DNA from: Hydrogenovibrio sp. 3SP14C1
GTDB taxonomy: Bacteria; Pseudomonadota; Gammaproteobacteria; Thiomicrospirales; Thiomicrospiraceae
NCBI RefSeq assembly: GCF_029625905.1
Contig: NZ_JARTLM010000010.1
Location: 1-64,000 of the forward strand
Reading direction: 5' to 3'
Length of the DNA: 64,000 nucleotides
The notes under the pieces are model-generated. The model was not told where the DNA came from and searched no databases. It worked only from the letters and a program-made list of their open reading frames with translations. The first letter of the stretch is position 1. Each line of letters begins with the position of its first letter. Below, in pieces: positions 53,035 through 63,242 of this stretch. A program made the translations under genes and the position numbers.

Positions 53035-53969
53035 CACAACCTCTTAAAATTATCTTCGCCGGTACGCCTGATTTTTCCGTGGCGCCACTTAAGATTTTAG
53101 TCGACTCTGAGCATGAAGTGATTGCGGTTTACACACAACCTGACCGACCGGCGGGACGTGGACGAAAACTCACCGCCAGCCCAGTTAAACAAACAGCATT
53201 AGAACATGATATCCCTGTTTTTCAACCTGAGTCACTCAAAACACCTGAAGCGCAAGCGGAATTAGAAGCGCTTCAGGCCGATGTGATGATTGTGGTGGCG
53301 TATGGCCTGATTCTGCCAAAAGCGGTTTTGGACATGCCTAAATATGGCTGTTTGAATATTCACGCCTCCCTCCTACCCCGCTGGCGTGGTGCCGCACCGA
53401 TCCAACGCGCGATTCAAATGGGCGATGCGGAAACCGGCGTGACCATTATGCAAATGGATGTTGGGCTGGATACTGGGGATATGCTCACCATCTTAAAAAC
53501 CCCCATCATGCCTGAAGATACCGCACAAACCTTACATGACCGCTTAAGCTCGTTAGGGTGCGATGCATTAATGACAACATTGAGTGATTTACGGGTCGGC
53601 AACCTGTCTCCTGTGAAACAGGATGAACGCCAAGTCACCTATGCTGAAAAACTCAATAAAGCCGAAGCCGAGATTGATTGGCAGGCATCCGCACAGACTT
53701 TAGCCCGTCAAGTTCAAGCCTTTAATCCCTGGCCGGTTGCGTTTACGCAATACCAGGGTCAGCCTTTGCGTATCTGGCAGGCTGAAGTCGGTGATGCTTC
53801 AACCCAAAAATCGCCAGGCCTGGTCATTTCTGTCAGCAAAGCAGGTATGGAAGTCGCCACTGGAAAAGGGTCATTATTGATTACGCAGGTACAACCGTCG
53901 GGCAAAAAAGCCATGCCTGCTTATGACTTTGCGCAAGCTCGCCAGCTGACTGGCCAAACATTAGGATAA
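53031..53969 (+). CDS. fmt: Methionyl-tRNA formyltransferase
   Basis: Fmt formylates initiator Met-tRNA with 10-formyl-tetrahydrofolate. The 312-residue protein has FAGTPDFSVAPL at the N-terminus, the catalytic block NIHASLLPRWRGAAPIQ, and a C-terminal OB-type domain. It overlaps def by four bases and ends three bases before rsmB. It contains an exact CCAGGCCTGG at 53814-53823, read as Pro-Gly-Leu. Confidence 0.97.
   Translation: MTQPLKIIFAGTPDFSVAPLKILVDSEHEVIAVYTQPDRPAGRGRKLTASPVKQTALEHDIPVFQPESLKTPEAQAELEALQADVMIVVAYGLILPKAVLDMPKYGCLNIHASLLPRWRGAAPIQRAIQMGDAETGVTIMQMDVGLDTGDMLTILKTPIMPEDTAQTLHDRLSSLGCDALMTTLSDLRVGNLSPVKQDERQVTYAEKLNKAEAEIDWQASAQTLARQVQAFNPWPVAFTQYQGQPLRIWQAEVGDASTQKSPGLVISVSKAGMEVATGKGSLLITQVQPSGKKAMPAYDFAQARQLTGQTLG
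53814..53823. repeat. CCAGGCCTGG palindrome inside fmt
   Basis: An exact copy read as Pro-Gly-Leu and followed by TCATTTC, like the intergenic copy at 5056. On the minus strand it is followed by CGATTTTTGG. The reading frame differs from the other two coding copies. Confidence 0.8.
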
Positions 53970-53972
53970 TTC

Positions 53973-55286
53973 ATGGCCGTTAACAGTCGCTATATCGCTT
54001 TGAAAATTTGTTTAACCGTCATTGAACATGGACGATCTTTAAACCAGTCGTTAGCGGAAGGCTTGGCACAGTTCAGCGACCGCCGAGAACGTGCCTTTAC
54101 CCAAAATCTCGTGCTCGGTACCCTACGCTGGCAAGACCGTCTGGAAGCGATTCGAAGTCACTTGCTGAAAAAACCACTCAAGGCTAAAGATGAAGACGTT
54201 AATCAACTGATTCTTTTAGGGCTCTATCAAATCCTGTATATGGATACACCTGAGCATGCGGCGGTTTCTGAAACTGTCAGCCTCACCAAGTCTTTGAAAA
54301 AGCCTTGGGCAAGAGGTCTCATTAACGGCGTTTTAAGAACTTTTTTACGGGATAAAGACAGCATTTGCGAAGAAGTGGATAAAAAACCGGCTTATCGTTA
54401 CTCGCACCCGCAATGGTTAACGAAAGCCATGCGAAGTGCTTATCCAGACCATTGGGAACAAGTTTTATCGGCCAACAATGAACCAGCGCCTTTAACTTTG
54501 CGCGTCAATCCGCTTCACCAAACCCGTGAGGCATTTTTGGCTTTATTAGCAGAACAATCGGTTGAAGCAGAGAGTCATCCAAAGGCACCGCAAGGTATTG
54601 TGCTTAAAAGCAGCTTAGATATTACGCAACTTCCTACCTATGACGACGGCGGATTCAGTGTACAAGATGCTGCAGCACAGCAAGCTGCTTGTCTGCTAGC
54701 ACCACTACCTAATGAAGTCATCCTCGATGCCTGCGCCGCACCCGGAGGAAAAACCACTCATCTTTTAGAACTGAGCGACAACCAAGCGAAAGTATTCGCG
54801 TTAGAAAAAGAACCTGAACGGATTGAACGCTTGTCTGAAAATTTATATCGATTGGGCCTGACTGCAGAAATTGAAGTGGGAGATGCTTCACAACCTGACA
54901 ACTGGTGGCCGGATGTGCAGTTTGATAAAATTTTATTGGATGCGCCGTGTTCTGCAACGGGCATTATTCGACGCCACCCGGATATTAAATGGCATCGAAC
55001 GCCTGAAGATATTACTGCTTTGACCGAATTACAGGCAGCCATTCTGCATGCCATCTGGCCAAGGTTAAAACCGGGCGGACAATTGCTTTATGCAACTTGC
55101 TCGGTCTTGCCGCAAGAAAACCGAGATCAAATGACCCAGTTTCTTGAGCAGACAGCCGATGCGAAAGAAATACCGATTGAAACCGATTGTGGGGTACTGA
55201 TTAAAGATGCGCCAGGCCGACAAATTTTGCCAGGCCAGGATGGTATGGACGGCTTTTATTATTGCTTGATTGAAAAGGAGTGTTAA
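53973..55286 (+). CDS. rsmB: 16S rRNA (cytosine-967-C5)-methyltransferase RsmB
   Basis: A 437-residue RNA m5C methyltransferase. The N-terminal NusB-like domain (about 1-140) is followed by the methyltransferase domain, with DACAAPGGKTTHLLEL, LLDAPCSATGIIRRHPDIK and LLYATCSVLPQEN, which carries the catalytic Cys. It modifies 16S rRNA C967. It follows fmt in the usual order. Confidence 0.95.
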   Translation: MAVNSRYIALKICLTVIEHGRSLNQSLAEGLAQFSDRRERAFTQNLVLGTLRWQDRLEAIRSHLLKKPLKAKDEDVNQLILLGLYQILYMDTPEHAAVSETVSLTKSLKKPWARGLINGVLRTFLRDKDSICEEVDKKPAYRYSHPQWLTKAMRSAYPDHWEQVLSANNEPAPLTLRVNPLHQTREAFLALLAEQSVEAESHPKAPQGIVLKSSLDITQLPTYDDGGFSVQDAAAQQAACLLAPLPNEVILDACAAPGGKTTHLLELSDNQAKVFALEKEPERIERLSENLYRLGLTAEIEVGDASQPDNWWPDVQFDKILLDAPCSATGIIRRHPDIKWHRTPEDITALTELQAAILHAIWPRLKPGGQLLYATCSVLPQENRDQMTQFLEQTADAKEIPIETDCGVLIKDAPGRQILPGQDGMDGFYYCLIEKEC

Positions 55287-55289
55287 GCC

Positions 55290-55910
55290 ATGAAGATGCT
55301 AGGTGTTGATGCCGTACTCTTTTCATTTTTAAAATGCCTAGGCTTGCTCGCCACTTTAACGTTCAGCACGCTCATTTATGCCGCTGAGAACCGCCCTTCT
55401 TCTATTCAGATTTTATATCTAAATAATTATCAAGATAACCAGCAATTGATGCTGGATGCCAGTATTCAATTCCATTTTGATAAAACCGTCCTCACGGCAC
55501 TACAACATGAAATCCCCTTGACGTTTAACACAGAAATCGAATTGAATGAAGTTCATTCTTTGCTCGGGTTTAATATGCATCGTAACCGGGTGACGATTCA
55601 ATACCAGTCCCAGTTACAGTATTTTGGCTACAGCCAACTTTATGTCATTTCAAATAAGCGCAATAAGAAAGTTCAAAGTTTTAACAACTTGAATGATGCC
55701 TTGCATACGCTTGGTACACTCTCTAACTTCCGAATCACTGACTTAGCAGATTTACATCCCAATACGCTTTATGCGATTAAGATGCGGGTTTCACTTAATA
55801 AGTGGCAGCTCCCTACTCCTTTGATTATTGATGCACTTTGGTCTTCAGGCTGGCACTTAGACAGTGATTGGAGTAATATCCAAATTCAGTCACCCAAAAG
55901 CTGGTTATAA
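55290..55910 (+). CDS. DUF4390-domain exported protein
   Basis: A 206-residue protein with an N-terminal signal or anchor (CLGLLATLTFSTLIYAAE) and a beta-rich periplasmic domain matching DUF4390. It is found between rsmB and the ntrY-like kinase gene in many beta- and gammaproteobacteria. Its function is not known; context suggests a link to the NtrYX envelope-signalling pair. It starts three bases after rsmB. Confidence 0.85.
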   Translation: MKMLGVDAVLFSFLKCLGLLATLTFSTLIYAAENRPSSIQILYLNNYQDNQQLMLDASIQFHFDKTVLTALQHEIPLTFNTEIELNEVHSLLGFNMHRNRVTIQYQSQLQYFGYSQLYVISNKRNKKVQSFNNLNDALHTLGTLSNFRITDLADLHPNTLYAIKMRVSLNKWQLPTPLIIDALWSSGWHLDSDWSNIQIQSPKSWL

Positions 55911-55961
55911 ACAGAACTCAATGATTTTTTTAAGTAACGTTAACTTCTAAAGCGAACTTTT

Positions 55962-58139
55962 ATGCCATCAACGCAACAATCACGATTCATCAAACAATAT
56001 GGTTGGCTCATCGCCATTTCCAGCATATTGTTGATATCTTTGATTGTTATGAGTCAAATTCTGCAAAATGCCTCACAATTTGCACAGACTTATTCTACAT
56101 TGCTGTTTATCTCTTTCGGCGGCATGATCGTATTAATCGTGATGCTTGTACGAGCATTTCTCAAGATCCGAAAACAATATAAAGCCAATACCCCAGGCCT
56201 CAAACTCACCGTGCGACTGACAACCATTATTGGTTTTATGTTAGGGATTCCTCTGGCGATTATTTTTTATTTCTCAATGAGCTTTGTGCACCAAGGAATC
56301 AACCAATGGTTTGACGTTAAAACAGAAGAAGCGTTAGAAAATGCGGTCAAGCTGGTGCAAATCACGTTGGATGATCAGACCCGGCGAAACCTGAACAACA
56401 CTCAACAAGCCCTCAATCTCTATCGTGACGAACTTTTTATCACCCCTGTCCTTACTTTGAATAAGCTAGGGGAACAACTGAATACGCGAGAAATTGCTTT
56501 GTATAAAAGTGACGGGCAACTCATTGCCTATAGCAGCCAGGACAACGTCAACATCCTACCCAAATCACCGGCGCCAAGACTTTTTCAACAAGTCCGTAAA
56601 AAGCTCACTTATGCGGCCATTGAAACACAATCTGGTTTAAATACGTCTTACCAGATCATTCGTATCATGCTGCCTGTCACAGATGTAAAGAACAATAAAC
56701 TCTATGCCTTACAAGCTGTATTTTCAATTCCGGAACAATTAAGCCACCTTGCCGATACGGTACGTATCTCTGCCGGTCAATATCAAGAATTATCCTATTT
56801 AAAAGGCCCGCTCAAAACCAGCTTCACCGTGATTTTGAGTATGGTACTGTTACTCACCATCATCAGCACTCTATTATTCACGATCAAGACCATTCAAAAC
56901 ATTACACGACCAATTCGTACACTGGCTCGAGGAACTAAAGCCGTTGCCAAAGGAGATTACACAATCTCCATGCCGGTTGTTCAAGAAGATGAAATGGGGC
57001 AACTTATTCATTCATTTAACGACATGATCCAGCAAATTGCTAAAGCGCGAAATGACATCAAGTTTGGGCACCAACAAACTGAAATGCAGAAACTCTACCT
57101 GCAGGCAATCATTAAAAACCTCAACAGTGGTGTGCTCACGTTAGACATGAATCTTCGGTTAAAAACCATCAATGATGCTACGAACAGCATCCTAAACACC
57201 GATCTGTTTAAACAGCTTGGAAAACCGTTGAATGAAATTTTAAAACAACCTGAGAGCCAACACCTAAAACAGTTCTTTGACACCATTTTCCCTTTATTCC
57301 GTAATGACGCCAAACCTTGGAGCGAGCAACTGACGTTTGATTGTAAGGAAGGCCAAAAGATACTGTTGGTGCATGGATCAACTTTACCGAGTTTGGATCA
57401 AAAAGCGGGCGGGTTTGTAATTGTTATTGAAGATATTACCCAACTGGTCCAAGCGCAACTTCATGCCGCTTGGAGCGATGTTGCCCAACGCTTAGCGCAT
57501 GAAATCAAAAACCCGTTAACCCCTATTCAGCTTTCCGCTGAGCGCCTCAACTACAAACTAGCTGATAAATTAACGACGACTGACCAGCAGCTCCTTAACC
57601 GAATGACGGACACCATTATTGAACAAGTCGCCGCCATGCAAAACTTAGTACAAGCATTTACTGAGTATGCCGATACACCTGAAATTGAACTCAGCCAATT
57701 GAATCTTAACGTACTCATCAAAGATGTTGTGAGCATGTATAAAGATCCCAAAGCAAACTGGAAAGTGTCTTACAAAGTAGATGTCCAATGCCCAAAAATT
57801 ACGGCAGATGCCTCAAAACTAAGACAACTGCTACATAACTTAATTAAAAATGCCATTGAAGCTTGTGGTGAACGGCCTAACACACGAATTGATGTTCAAA
57901 CCAATTGTGCGCATGATGAGATTGAGTTTTCTATTTGCGATAATGGTCCCGGTATCCCTGAAAAAGCCAGGAATTGGATATTTGAACCCTATTCAACCGA
58001 TAAACCTAAAGGGACAGGGCTGGGGTTAGCAATCGTGAAAAAAATTGTTGACGAACATCAAGGACAAATTCATGTAGAATCGGAACCCGAGCAAGGAACC
58101 TGTTTTATAATAAACTTACCACAACACACTAAAAGATAG
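55962..58139 (+). CDS. ntrY: NtrY-like sensor histidine kinase
   Basis: This 725-residue membrane kinase has two N-terminal helices (about 14-34 and 44-66), a third (about 84-106), a periplasmic domain and a fourth helix (about 284-306). HAMP and PAS domains follow, then HisKA with His513 in LAHEIKNPLTPIQLSAERL. The HATPase domain has N box LIKNAIEAC, DNGPGIPE and GTGLGLAIVKKI. NtrYX systems affect nitrogen use, respiration or envelope properties depending on species. It lies 24 bases before its response regulator gene. Confidence 0.92.
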   Translation: MPSTQQSRFIKQYGWLIAISSILLISLIVMSQILQNASQFAQTYSTLLFISFGGMIVLIVMLVRAFLKIRKQYKANTPGLKLTVRLTTIIGFMLGIPLAIIFYFSMSFVHQGINQWFDVKTEEALENAVKLVQITLDDQTRRNLNNTQQALNLYRDELFITPVLTLNKLGEQLNTREIALYKSDGQLIAYSSQDNVNILPKSPAPRLFQQVRKKLTYAAIETQSGLNTSYQIIRIMLPVTDVKNNKLYALQAVFSIPEQLSHLADTVRISAGQYQELSYLKGPLKTSFTVILSMVLLLTIISTLLFTIKTIQNITRPIRTLARGTKAVAKGDYTISMPVVQEDEMGQLIHSFNDMIQQIAKARNDIKFGHQQTEMQKLYLQAIIKNLNSGVLTLDMNLRLKTINDATNSILNTDLFKQLGKPLNEILKQPESQHLKQFFDTIFPLFRNDAKPWSEQLTFDCKEGQKILLVHGSTLPSLDQKAGGFVIVIEDITQLVQAQLHAAWSDVAQRLAHEIKNPLTPIQLSAERLNYKLADKLTTTDQQLLNRMTDTIIEQVAAMQNLVQAFTEYADTPEIELSQLNLNVLIKDVVSMYKDPKANWKVSYKVDVQCPKITADASKLRQLLHNLIKNAIEACGERPNTRIDVQTNCAHDEIEFSICDNGPGIPEKARNWIFEPYSTDKPKGTGLGLAIVKKIVDEHQGQIHVESEPEQGTCFIINLPQHTKR

Positions 58140-58163
58140 CTGTCTAATAAAAATGACCCCACT

Positions 58164-59522
58164 ATGAAACCAGGCAAATTACTGATCGTTGATGATGAAA
58201 AAGACATTCGTAGCCTCATGCAAGAAATTTTTTCTGAAGAAGGTTATGAGGTTATGGTGGCCGCCAATGGGCAGCAAGCTCAAGCTATTTGGCGCGATAA
58301 AGCGCCCGATTTAATTTTTCTAGACATATGGATGCCTGACATTGATGGTATTTCGCTTCTCAAAGAAATGATGGCCGAAAATGTGCTTGATCACAGCAGC
58401 GTCATTATGATGTCAGGGCATGGCACGATTGAGACGGCCATTGAAGCCACCAAACTCGGCGCGTATGATTTTTTAGAAAAGCCCTTGTCACTCGCGAAGC
58501 TTTTGATTACCGCTGAACGAGCAATGGAGCACCTCCACCTCCATAGTGAAAACCGTCACTTAAAACAGAAATTGCCGGATCAAATTTTACCGATTGGAAA
58601 AAGCAAACTGATTGTAGAGTTAAGAGATTCCATAAATCGGCTTGCCAAATATTCCATGCCAATTCTGGTCAAGGGTGAACCGGGCACGGGAAAGCATCGC
58701 TTGGCAGAAGCCATTCACAAATTAAGCGAACGCAAAGAACAGTCTTTATTCGAAATTCATGCCCCTGACTTTGATGAACAAGAAGAACTTATTCTTGGTT
58801 TAGAAACCGAACAAAACACCTTTCCTGGAGAGTTAATCCATGCATCTGGTGGGACTTTAGTCATTTCAGATGTCGAACAGCTCAGTACAAAAGGTCAGAA
58901 TTTTTTCAGCCAGCTTTTATTCGACCAGTCTTTTGTTCGTCCCGGTTCCAATAAAAAAATTGCGTTAGACGTCCGAATCATTGCCTTAACAAAAGTGGGG
59001 TTAGAAGATTTAGCAAACAGTGGCCACTTTCGTAACGATTTATTTCAGCGTTTGAATGTCATGCCTTTGGAAATCCCTTCTTTACGCCAGCACACAGAAG
59101 ACATTCCCGATTTGATTGATTATTTTTTGGATTACTTTCTCATGCATGAAGGACTGGAATACCGTGAATTTAATGTCGCTGCTAAAAATGTACTTCGGCA
59201 ATACAGTTGGCCTGGAAACTACCGAGAACTGCAAAATCTGGTCCAACGTCTTCTGATTCTCGGAGAAGGAGAAGTCAATGATGACGAAATTCGCCGTGCA
59301 CTCGAAAGCACCAAAAATGCCGATACAGTGTCTTTTTCCAGTATTAATACCTCCGTTAATTTAAAACAGGCCAAAGAACAATTTGAAGCAGCTTATTTGA
59401 GCCAACTACTCCGTGAAACCGGAGGGAATGTTACAGAAACGGCTAAATTATCAGGCGTTGAAAGAACCAATTTATATCGTAAACTAAAAGCACTCAAAAT
59501 TGACCCGAAAAACCCGAAATAA
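58164..59522 (+). CDS. ntrX: NtrX-like response regulator lacking the sigma-54 contact loop
   Basis: The 452-residue protein has a receiver domain (Asp54 in DLIFLDIWMPDIDG; Lys in EKPLS), a AAA+ domain and a Fis-type helix-turn-helix (LRETGGNVTETAKLSGVER). Walker A is kept as GEPGTGKH. The GAFTGA loop is missing; the region reads ELILGLETEQNTFPGEL, and the Walker B Asp-Glu reads ISDVEQ. It therefore probably does not drive sigma-54 open complexes and may act as an ordinary DNA-binding regulator. It pairs with the ntrY-like kinase upstream. Confidence 0.9.
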   Translation: MKPGKLLIVDDEKDIRSLMQEIFSEEGYEVMVAANGQQAQAIWRDKAPDLIFLDIWMPDIDGISLLKEMMAENVLDHSSVIMMSGHGTIETAIEATKLGAYDFLEKPLSLAKLLITAERAMEHLHLHSENRHLKQKLPDQILPIGKSKLIVELRDSINRLAKYSMPILVKGEPGTGKHRLAEAIHKLSERKEQSLFEIHAPDFDEQEELILGLETEQNTFPGELIHASGGTLVISDVEQLSTKGQNFFSQLLFDQSFVRPGSNKKIALDVRIIALTKVGLEDLANSGHFRNDLFQRLNVMPLEIPSLRQHTEDIPDLIDYFLDYFLMHEGLEYREFNVAAKNVLRQYSWPGNYRELQNLVQRLLILGEGEVNDDEIRRALESTKNADTVSFSSINTSVNLKQAKEQFEAAYLSQLLRETGGNVTETAKLSGVERTNLYRKLKALKIDPKNPK

Positions 59523-59726
59523 CTGAACCGCCTCATGCCACGACTTCTAAAGGTATAATCGGTTGTGATAAAAGCAAGAATTAGGGTTAATTTCAGGCTT
59601 AATACAGCGTAGAATACATAGCAGTAATATATGAACATGCAATCAATTGGTTACTTGGAAAGTGCAGGTAACACCATTTAAAATGCTTAGACAGCTTTTT
59701 AAGGAAAATTTAAATAACGCGCCCTT

Positions 59727-61124
59727 ATGAACATAATTATTCTTGGTGCCGGACAAGTCGGTACATCCCTTGCAGAACTGCTTGCCATCGAAAACAATGA
59801 TGTCACAGTGGTTGACCTTGATCGAATCAACCTTCAACGGTTACAAGATCGATTGGACATTCGAACGGTGAATGGTCATGCCTCTAATCCAGACGTCTTA
59901 AACCAGGCCGGCTTGGAAGAAGCCGACATGCTGATCGCAGCCACGCATGAAGATGACACCAATATCGTCGCGTGTCAGCTTGCTCAGATCATGCATAAAA
60001 CGCCCACTAAAATTGCACGCGTGAGAAGCCAAAGCTACTTAAACCACCCCGAGTTGTTTGACCGAGAGCAAAATACGGACGCGATCCCTATCAATGTTTT
60101 AATCAGCCCTGAAACGCTGGTTAAAAACTATATCCTGCAACTGATTAACTACCCCGGTTCTCTTCAGGTCGTTGATTTTTCAGAAGGAAAAGTTCGATTG
60201 GTCGCCATTCGAGCCCACTCTGGCGGGATGATTGTTGGCAAAAAAATCCGGGAAATCAAACATCATTTACCCGATGGGGTACAACATCGGATCGTTGCGA
60301 TTTACCGCCGAGATGAAATTGTCATTCCCACCGGCAATGTCACCATTCAGGTCGGCGATGAGGTTTTCTTTCTAGCCGAGCCTTCCAATATTCCTAAAAT
60401 TGTTCAAGAATTAAGACGTGATAAACTTCGTCCTTCTAGAAACATCATGATCGCGGGAGGGGGGAACATTGGCTTCAACCTTGCCAAAGAGTTGGAAAAA
60501 GAGCATCAGGTAAAAATTATCGACCACAACATGACGCAAGCACGGAAAATCTCTGAACAGCTTGAGCAAGCCATTGTGATCCGAGGGGATGTCTCCGATA
60601 AATCCTTGCTCATTGAAGAAAACATTGATGAAATCGATTTATTTTTAGCACTGACGAATTCCGATGAAGCCAATATTATTTCCGGCATGCTGGCAAAAAA
60701 ACTAGGTGTTCGTCGTGTCATTGCCTTGGTGAACAATCAATCTTATGTGGATTTAATTCAACTGAACAGTATCGATGTGGCCATCTCAGCCGACCAGATC
60801 ACCACCAGTCGTTTACTGCACTACATGCGTCAAGGTGATACTGTCAAAGCGTTTACATTACGCCGAGGTGCGGCAGAAGCCATGGAAGTGATTGTGCATG
60901 GGAGTGAAAATTCTTCTGCCATTATTGGTAAAACCATTGGTGAAATTCAATGGCCAACCAGCATCACCATAGGGTGCATTGTGCGTGAAAATGAAGTCCT
61001 GTTTTCGCACCGGGATCTAACGATTGAAGCAGAAGACCACGTCATCCTTTTCTTGAATGACCCGAGCCAGGCAGCACAAATAACAGAGCTCTTTACCCCA
61101 AAGGAAAAGAAAAGTTGGTTTTAA
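59727..61124 (+). CDS. trkA: Trk potassium uptake regulator TrkA
   Basis: A peripheral membrane protein of 465 residues that gates the TrkH channel. Two NAD-binding RCK-N domains are visible (MNIIILGAGQVGTSLAELLA and IMIAGGGNIGFNLAKELEKE), each followed by an RCK-C domain. This is the standard double-RCK length. It lies 21 bases before trkH. Confidence 0.96.
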   Translation: MNIIILGAGQVGTSLAELLAIENNDVTVVDLDRINLQRLQDRLDIRTVNGHASNPDVLNQAGLEEADMLIAATHEDDTNIVACQLAQIMHKTPTKIARVRSQSYLNHPELFDREQNTDAIPINVLISPETLVKNYILQLINYPGSLQVVDFSEGKVRLVAIRAHSGGMIVGKKIREIKHHLPDGVQHRIVAIYRRDEIVIPTGNVTIQVGDEVFFLAEPSNIPKIVQELRRDKLRPSRNIMIAGGGNIGFNLAKELEKEHQVKIIDHNMTQARKISEQLEQAIVIRGDVSDKSLLIEENIDEIDLFLALTNSDEANIISGMLAKKLGVRRVIALVNNQSYVDLIQLNSIDVAISADQITTSRLLHYMRQGDTVKAFTLRRGAAEAMEVIVHGSENSSAIIGKTIGEIQWPTSITIGCIVRENEVLFSHRDLTIEAEDHVILFLNDPSQAAQITELFTPKEKKSWF

Positions 61125-61145
61125 TTTTTAAGCAGTCCCGACCGT

Positions 61146-62597
61146 ATGCACCCTAAAATTATTTTAAAAGTTCTGGGCATTTTATTAATGGTTTTCAGTT
61201 TAACGCTGATTCCACCGATTATCATTGCTTTAATTTATCAAGATGGTGGTATGTCAGACTTTGCATTGTCTGCCATTGGGCTCTTTATTGCCGGCTTTTC
61301 ACTGTGGCTCCCCTCACGCAAAGAGCATCATGATTTAAAAATTCGAGACGGTTTTTTAATTGTCGTTATCTTTTGGACAGCCTTAGGCTTTGCCGGTGCC
61401 ATTCCGATGTATTTTGCAACTGGCATCAACTTATCTTTGTCGGATGCTATTTTTGAATCCTTTTCGGGTTTGACAACCACCGGGGCCACGGTTATCAACG
61501 GCTTGGATAACCTACCGCATGCGATTCTATGGTATCGCCAACAGTTGCAATGGCTCGGTGGGATGGGAATAATTGTATTGGCGGTGGCCATTTTACCCAT
61601 GCTGGGCATTGGGGGGATGCAGCTCTATCGTGCAGAAACCCCCGGCCCGATAAAAGATAATAAACTCGCACCGCGGATTTCGGAAACCGCCAAATCTCTC
61701 TGGTATATTTATCTGGGCATTACCACAGCTTGCGCTGTCAGCTTCTGGGTAGCCGGCATGAACTGGTTTGATGCGATTGGCCATAGTTTTTCGACCGTCG
61801 CCATCGGTGGATTCTCTACCCATGATGCCAGCATAGGCCACTTTGACAGTGTGCATATCGAAGTCATTACGATGATTTTCATGTACATTGCAGGCATCAA
61901 TTTTGCTCTACATTTCACGGCTTTTCGTCACATGACCGTCCAGCGTTATTTGTCCGACCCGGAATACAAGGTTTATACGCTAATCTTGCTGGGGGGCATC
62001 CTCATTGTCAGCACCTATCTTTATAGCTCGCATACCTATGCCAGTTGGGAAGACGCTTTACGCTTCGGCAGCTTTCAAGTCATGTCAATTGCCACGACAG
62101 CCGGCTTTGCCAGTGCCGATTTTAGCAGTTGGCCGGCCTTTCTACCGATTTTCCTGATTTTAATGAGTTACATTGGCGGCTCAGCCTATTCCACCGGGGG
62201 CGGCATGAAAGTCATTCGAATCATGCTGTTGTTCAAACAAGGGCTACGAGAAGTGCATAAACTTCTCCACCCGAATGCGCTGATGCCAGTCAAGCTTAGC
62301 GGCAAACCCGTCTCGGAGAAAATTATGGCCGCTGTTTGGGGGTTCTTTTCGTTGTATGTGTTTATCGTGGTCTTGGCAACGCTCTTGTTAATGGCTATGG
62401 AGCTGGATCCTTTAACGGCTTTTTCCGCCGTTACCGCCACCATCACCAATTTAGGTCCCGGGCTGGGCGAAGTGGCGGCTAATTTTTCAGAGCTTTCCGA
62501 TCCAGCCAAATTGATACTCTCCTTTCTAATGGTATTGGGACGTCTGGAATTATTCACCATACTGGTGCTGTTCACAGCTGCTTTCTGGAGAAAATAA
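61146..62597 (+). CDS. trkH: Trk potassium channel subunit TrkH
   Basis: A 483-residue potassium transporter subunit with about ten membrane helices. Selectivity-filter loops include SGLTTTGATV, TVAIGGFSTHDAS and TTAGFASADFS. The C-terminal segment LGRLELFTILVLF is typical. It works with TrkA, encoded just upstream. Its stop overlaps the next start as TAATG. Confidence 0.96.
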   Translation: MHPKIILKVLGILLMVFSLTLIPPIIIALIYQDGGMSDFALSAIGLFIAGFSLWLPSRKEHHDLKIRDGFLIVVIFWTALGFAGAIPMYFATGINLSLSDAIFESFSGLTTTGATVINGLDNLPHAILWYRQQLQWLGGMGIIVLAVAILPMLGIGGMQLYRAETPGPIKDNKLAPRISETAKSLWYIYLGITTACAVSFWVAGMNWFDAIGHSFSTVAIGGFSTHDASIGHFDSVHIEVITMIFMYIAGINFALHFTAFRHMTVQRYLSDPEYKVYTLILLGGILIVSTYLYSSHTYASWEDALRFGSFQVMSIATTAGFASADFSSWPAFLPIFLILMSYIGGSAYSTGGGMKVIRIMLLFKQGLREVHKLLHPNALMPVKLSGKPVSEKIMAAVWGFFSLYVFIVVLATLLLMAMELDPLTAFSAVTATITNLGPGLGEVAANFSELSDPAKLILSFLMVLGRLELFTILVLFTAAFWRK

Positions 62598-63202
62598 TGT
62601 CCCTTTCATTATCTGAAAAATGGGATCAGAAGTATGCCGATGTCGATCCCAAAAAACCCGTGCGCCCTGCATGGGCATTGAAACAACATCTTCACCAATT
62701 GCCTCTCACAGGGAAGGCACTTGATCTGGCCTGTGGCTTAGGGGGCAACGCGCGTTTTTTGGCGCAATGCGGCCTCACGGTGGATGCTTGGGATATTTCC
62801 GATACCGCGCTCACTCACCTCAATAATTGGGCGGCCGTGAATCGGTTACCCATTACCCCGACCATCTGTGATTTTGAACAAATGCTATTTCCTTATCAGC
62901 AATACGATGTGATCGTGGTCAGTCGATACTTAAATCGAAACCTCTGGCCTCAGATTGCACAGGCATTGAGACCCAATGGCAAAATATTGATCCAAACTTT
63001 TTTAGCACCGGTTCAGGAAAATGCACCAAGCAATCCGCATTTTTATCTTCAGACAGGTGAGTTGAGCCAACTGCCACAAACACAGCCTAGTTGGCGCGAT
63101 TTTGAGATCAATGTTTATGGAGAAGGCTGGCTTGCAGATAATACCTCTAGCAAAAATCGCTATGCTTGGTTAATCGCGACTAAACCACCCGCTCAATCTT
63201 AA
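62597..63202 (+). CDS. Class I S-adenosylmethionine methyltransferase
   Basis: A 201-residue soluble methyltransferase resembling the TehB/Methyltransf_11 group. Motif I is ALDLACGLGGNARFLA, and the acidic motif II lies in VDAWDISDTAL. The start SLSEKWDQKYAD is typical of small methyltransferases that follow trkH or other genes. Its substrate is unknown. The ATG overlaps the trkH stop, so it is translated with the trk genes. Confidence 0.82.
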   Translation: MSLSLSEKWDQKYADVDPKKPVRPAWALKQHLHQLPLTGKALDLACGLGGNARFLAQCGLTVDAWDISDTALTHLNNWAAVNRLPITPTICDFEQMLFPYQQYDVIVVSRYLNRNLWPQIAQALRPNGKILIQTFLAPVQENAPSNPHFYLQTGELSQLPQTQPSWRDFEINVYGEGWLADNTSSKNRYAWLIATKPPAQS

Positions 63203-63242
63203 TCGAGTGATTCAACCTTCGATTAGGTGAGTTAGAAAGATT

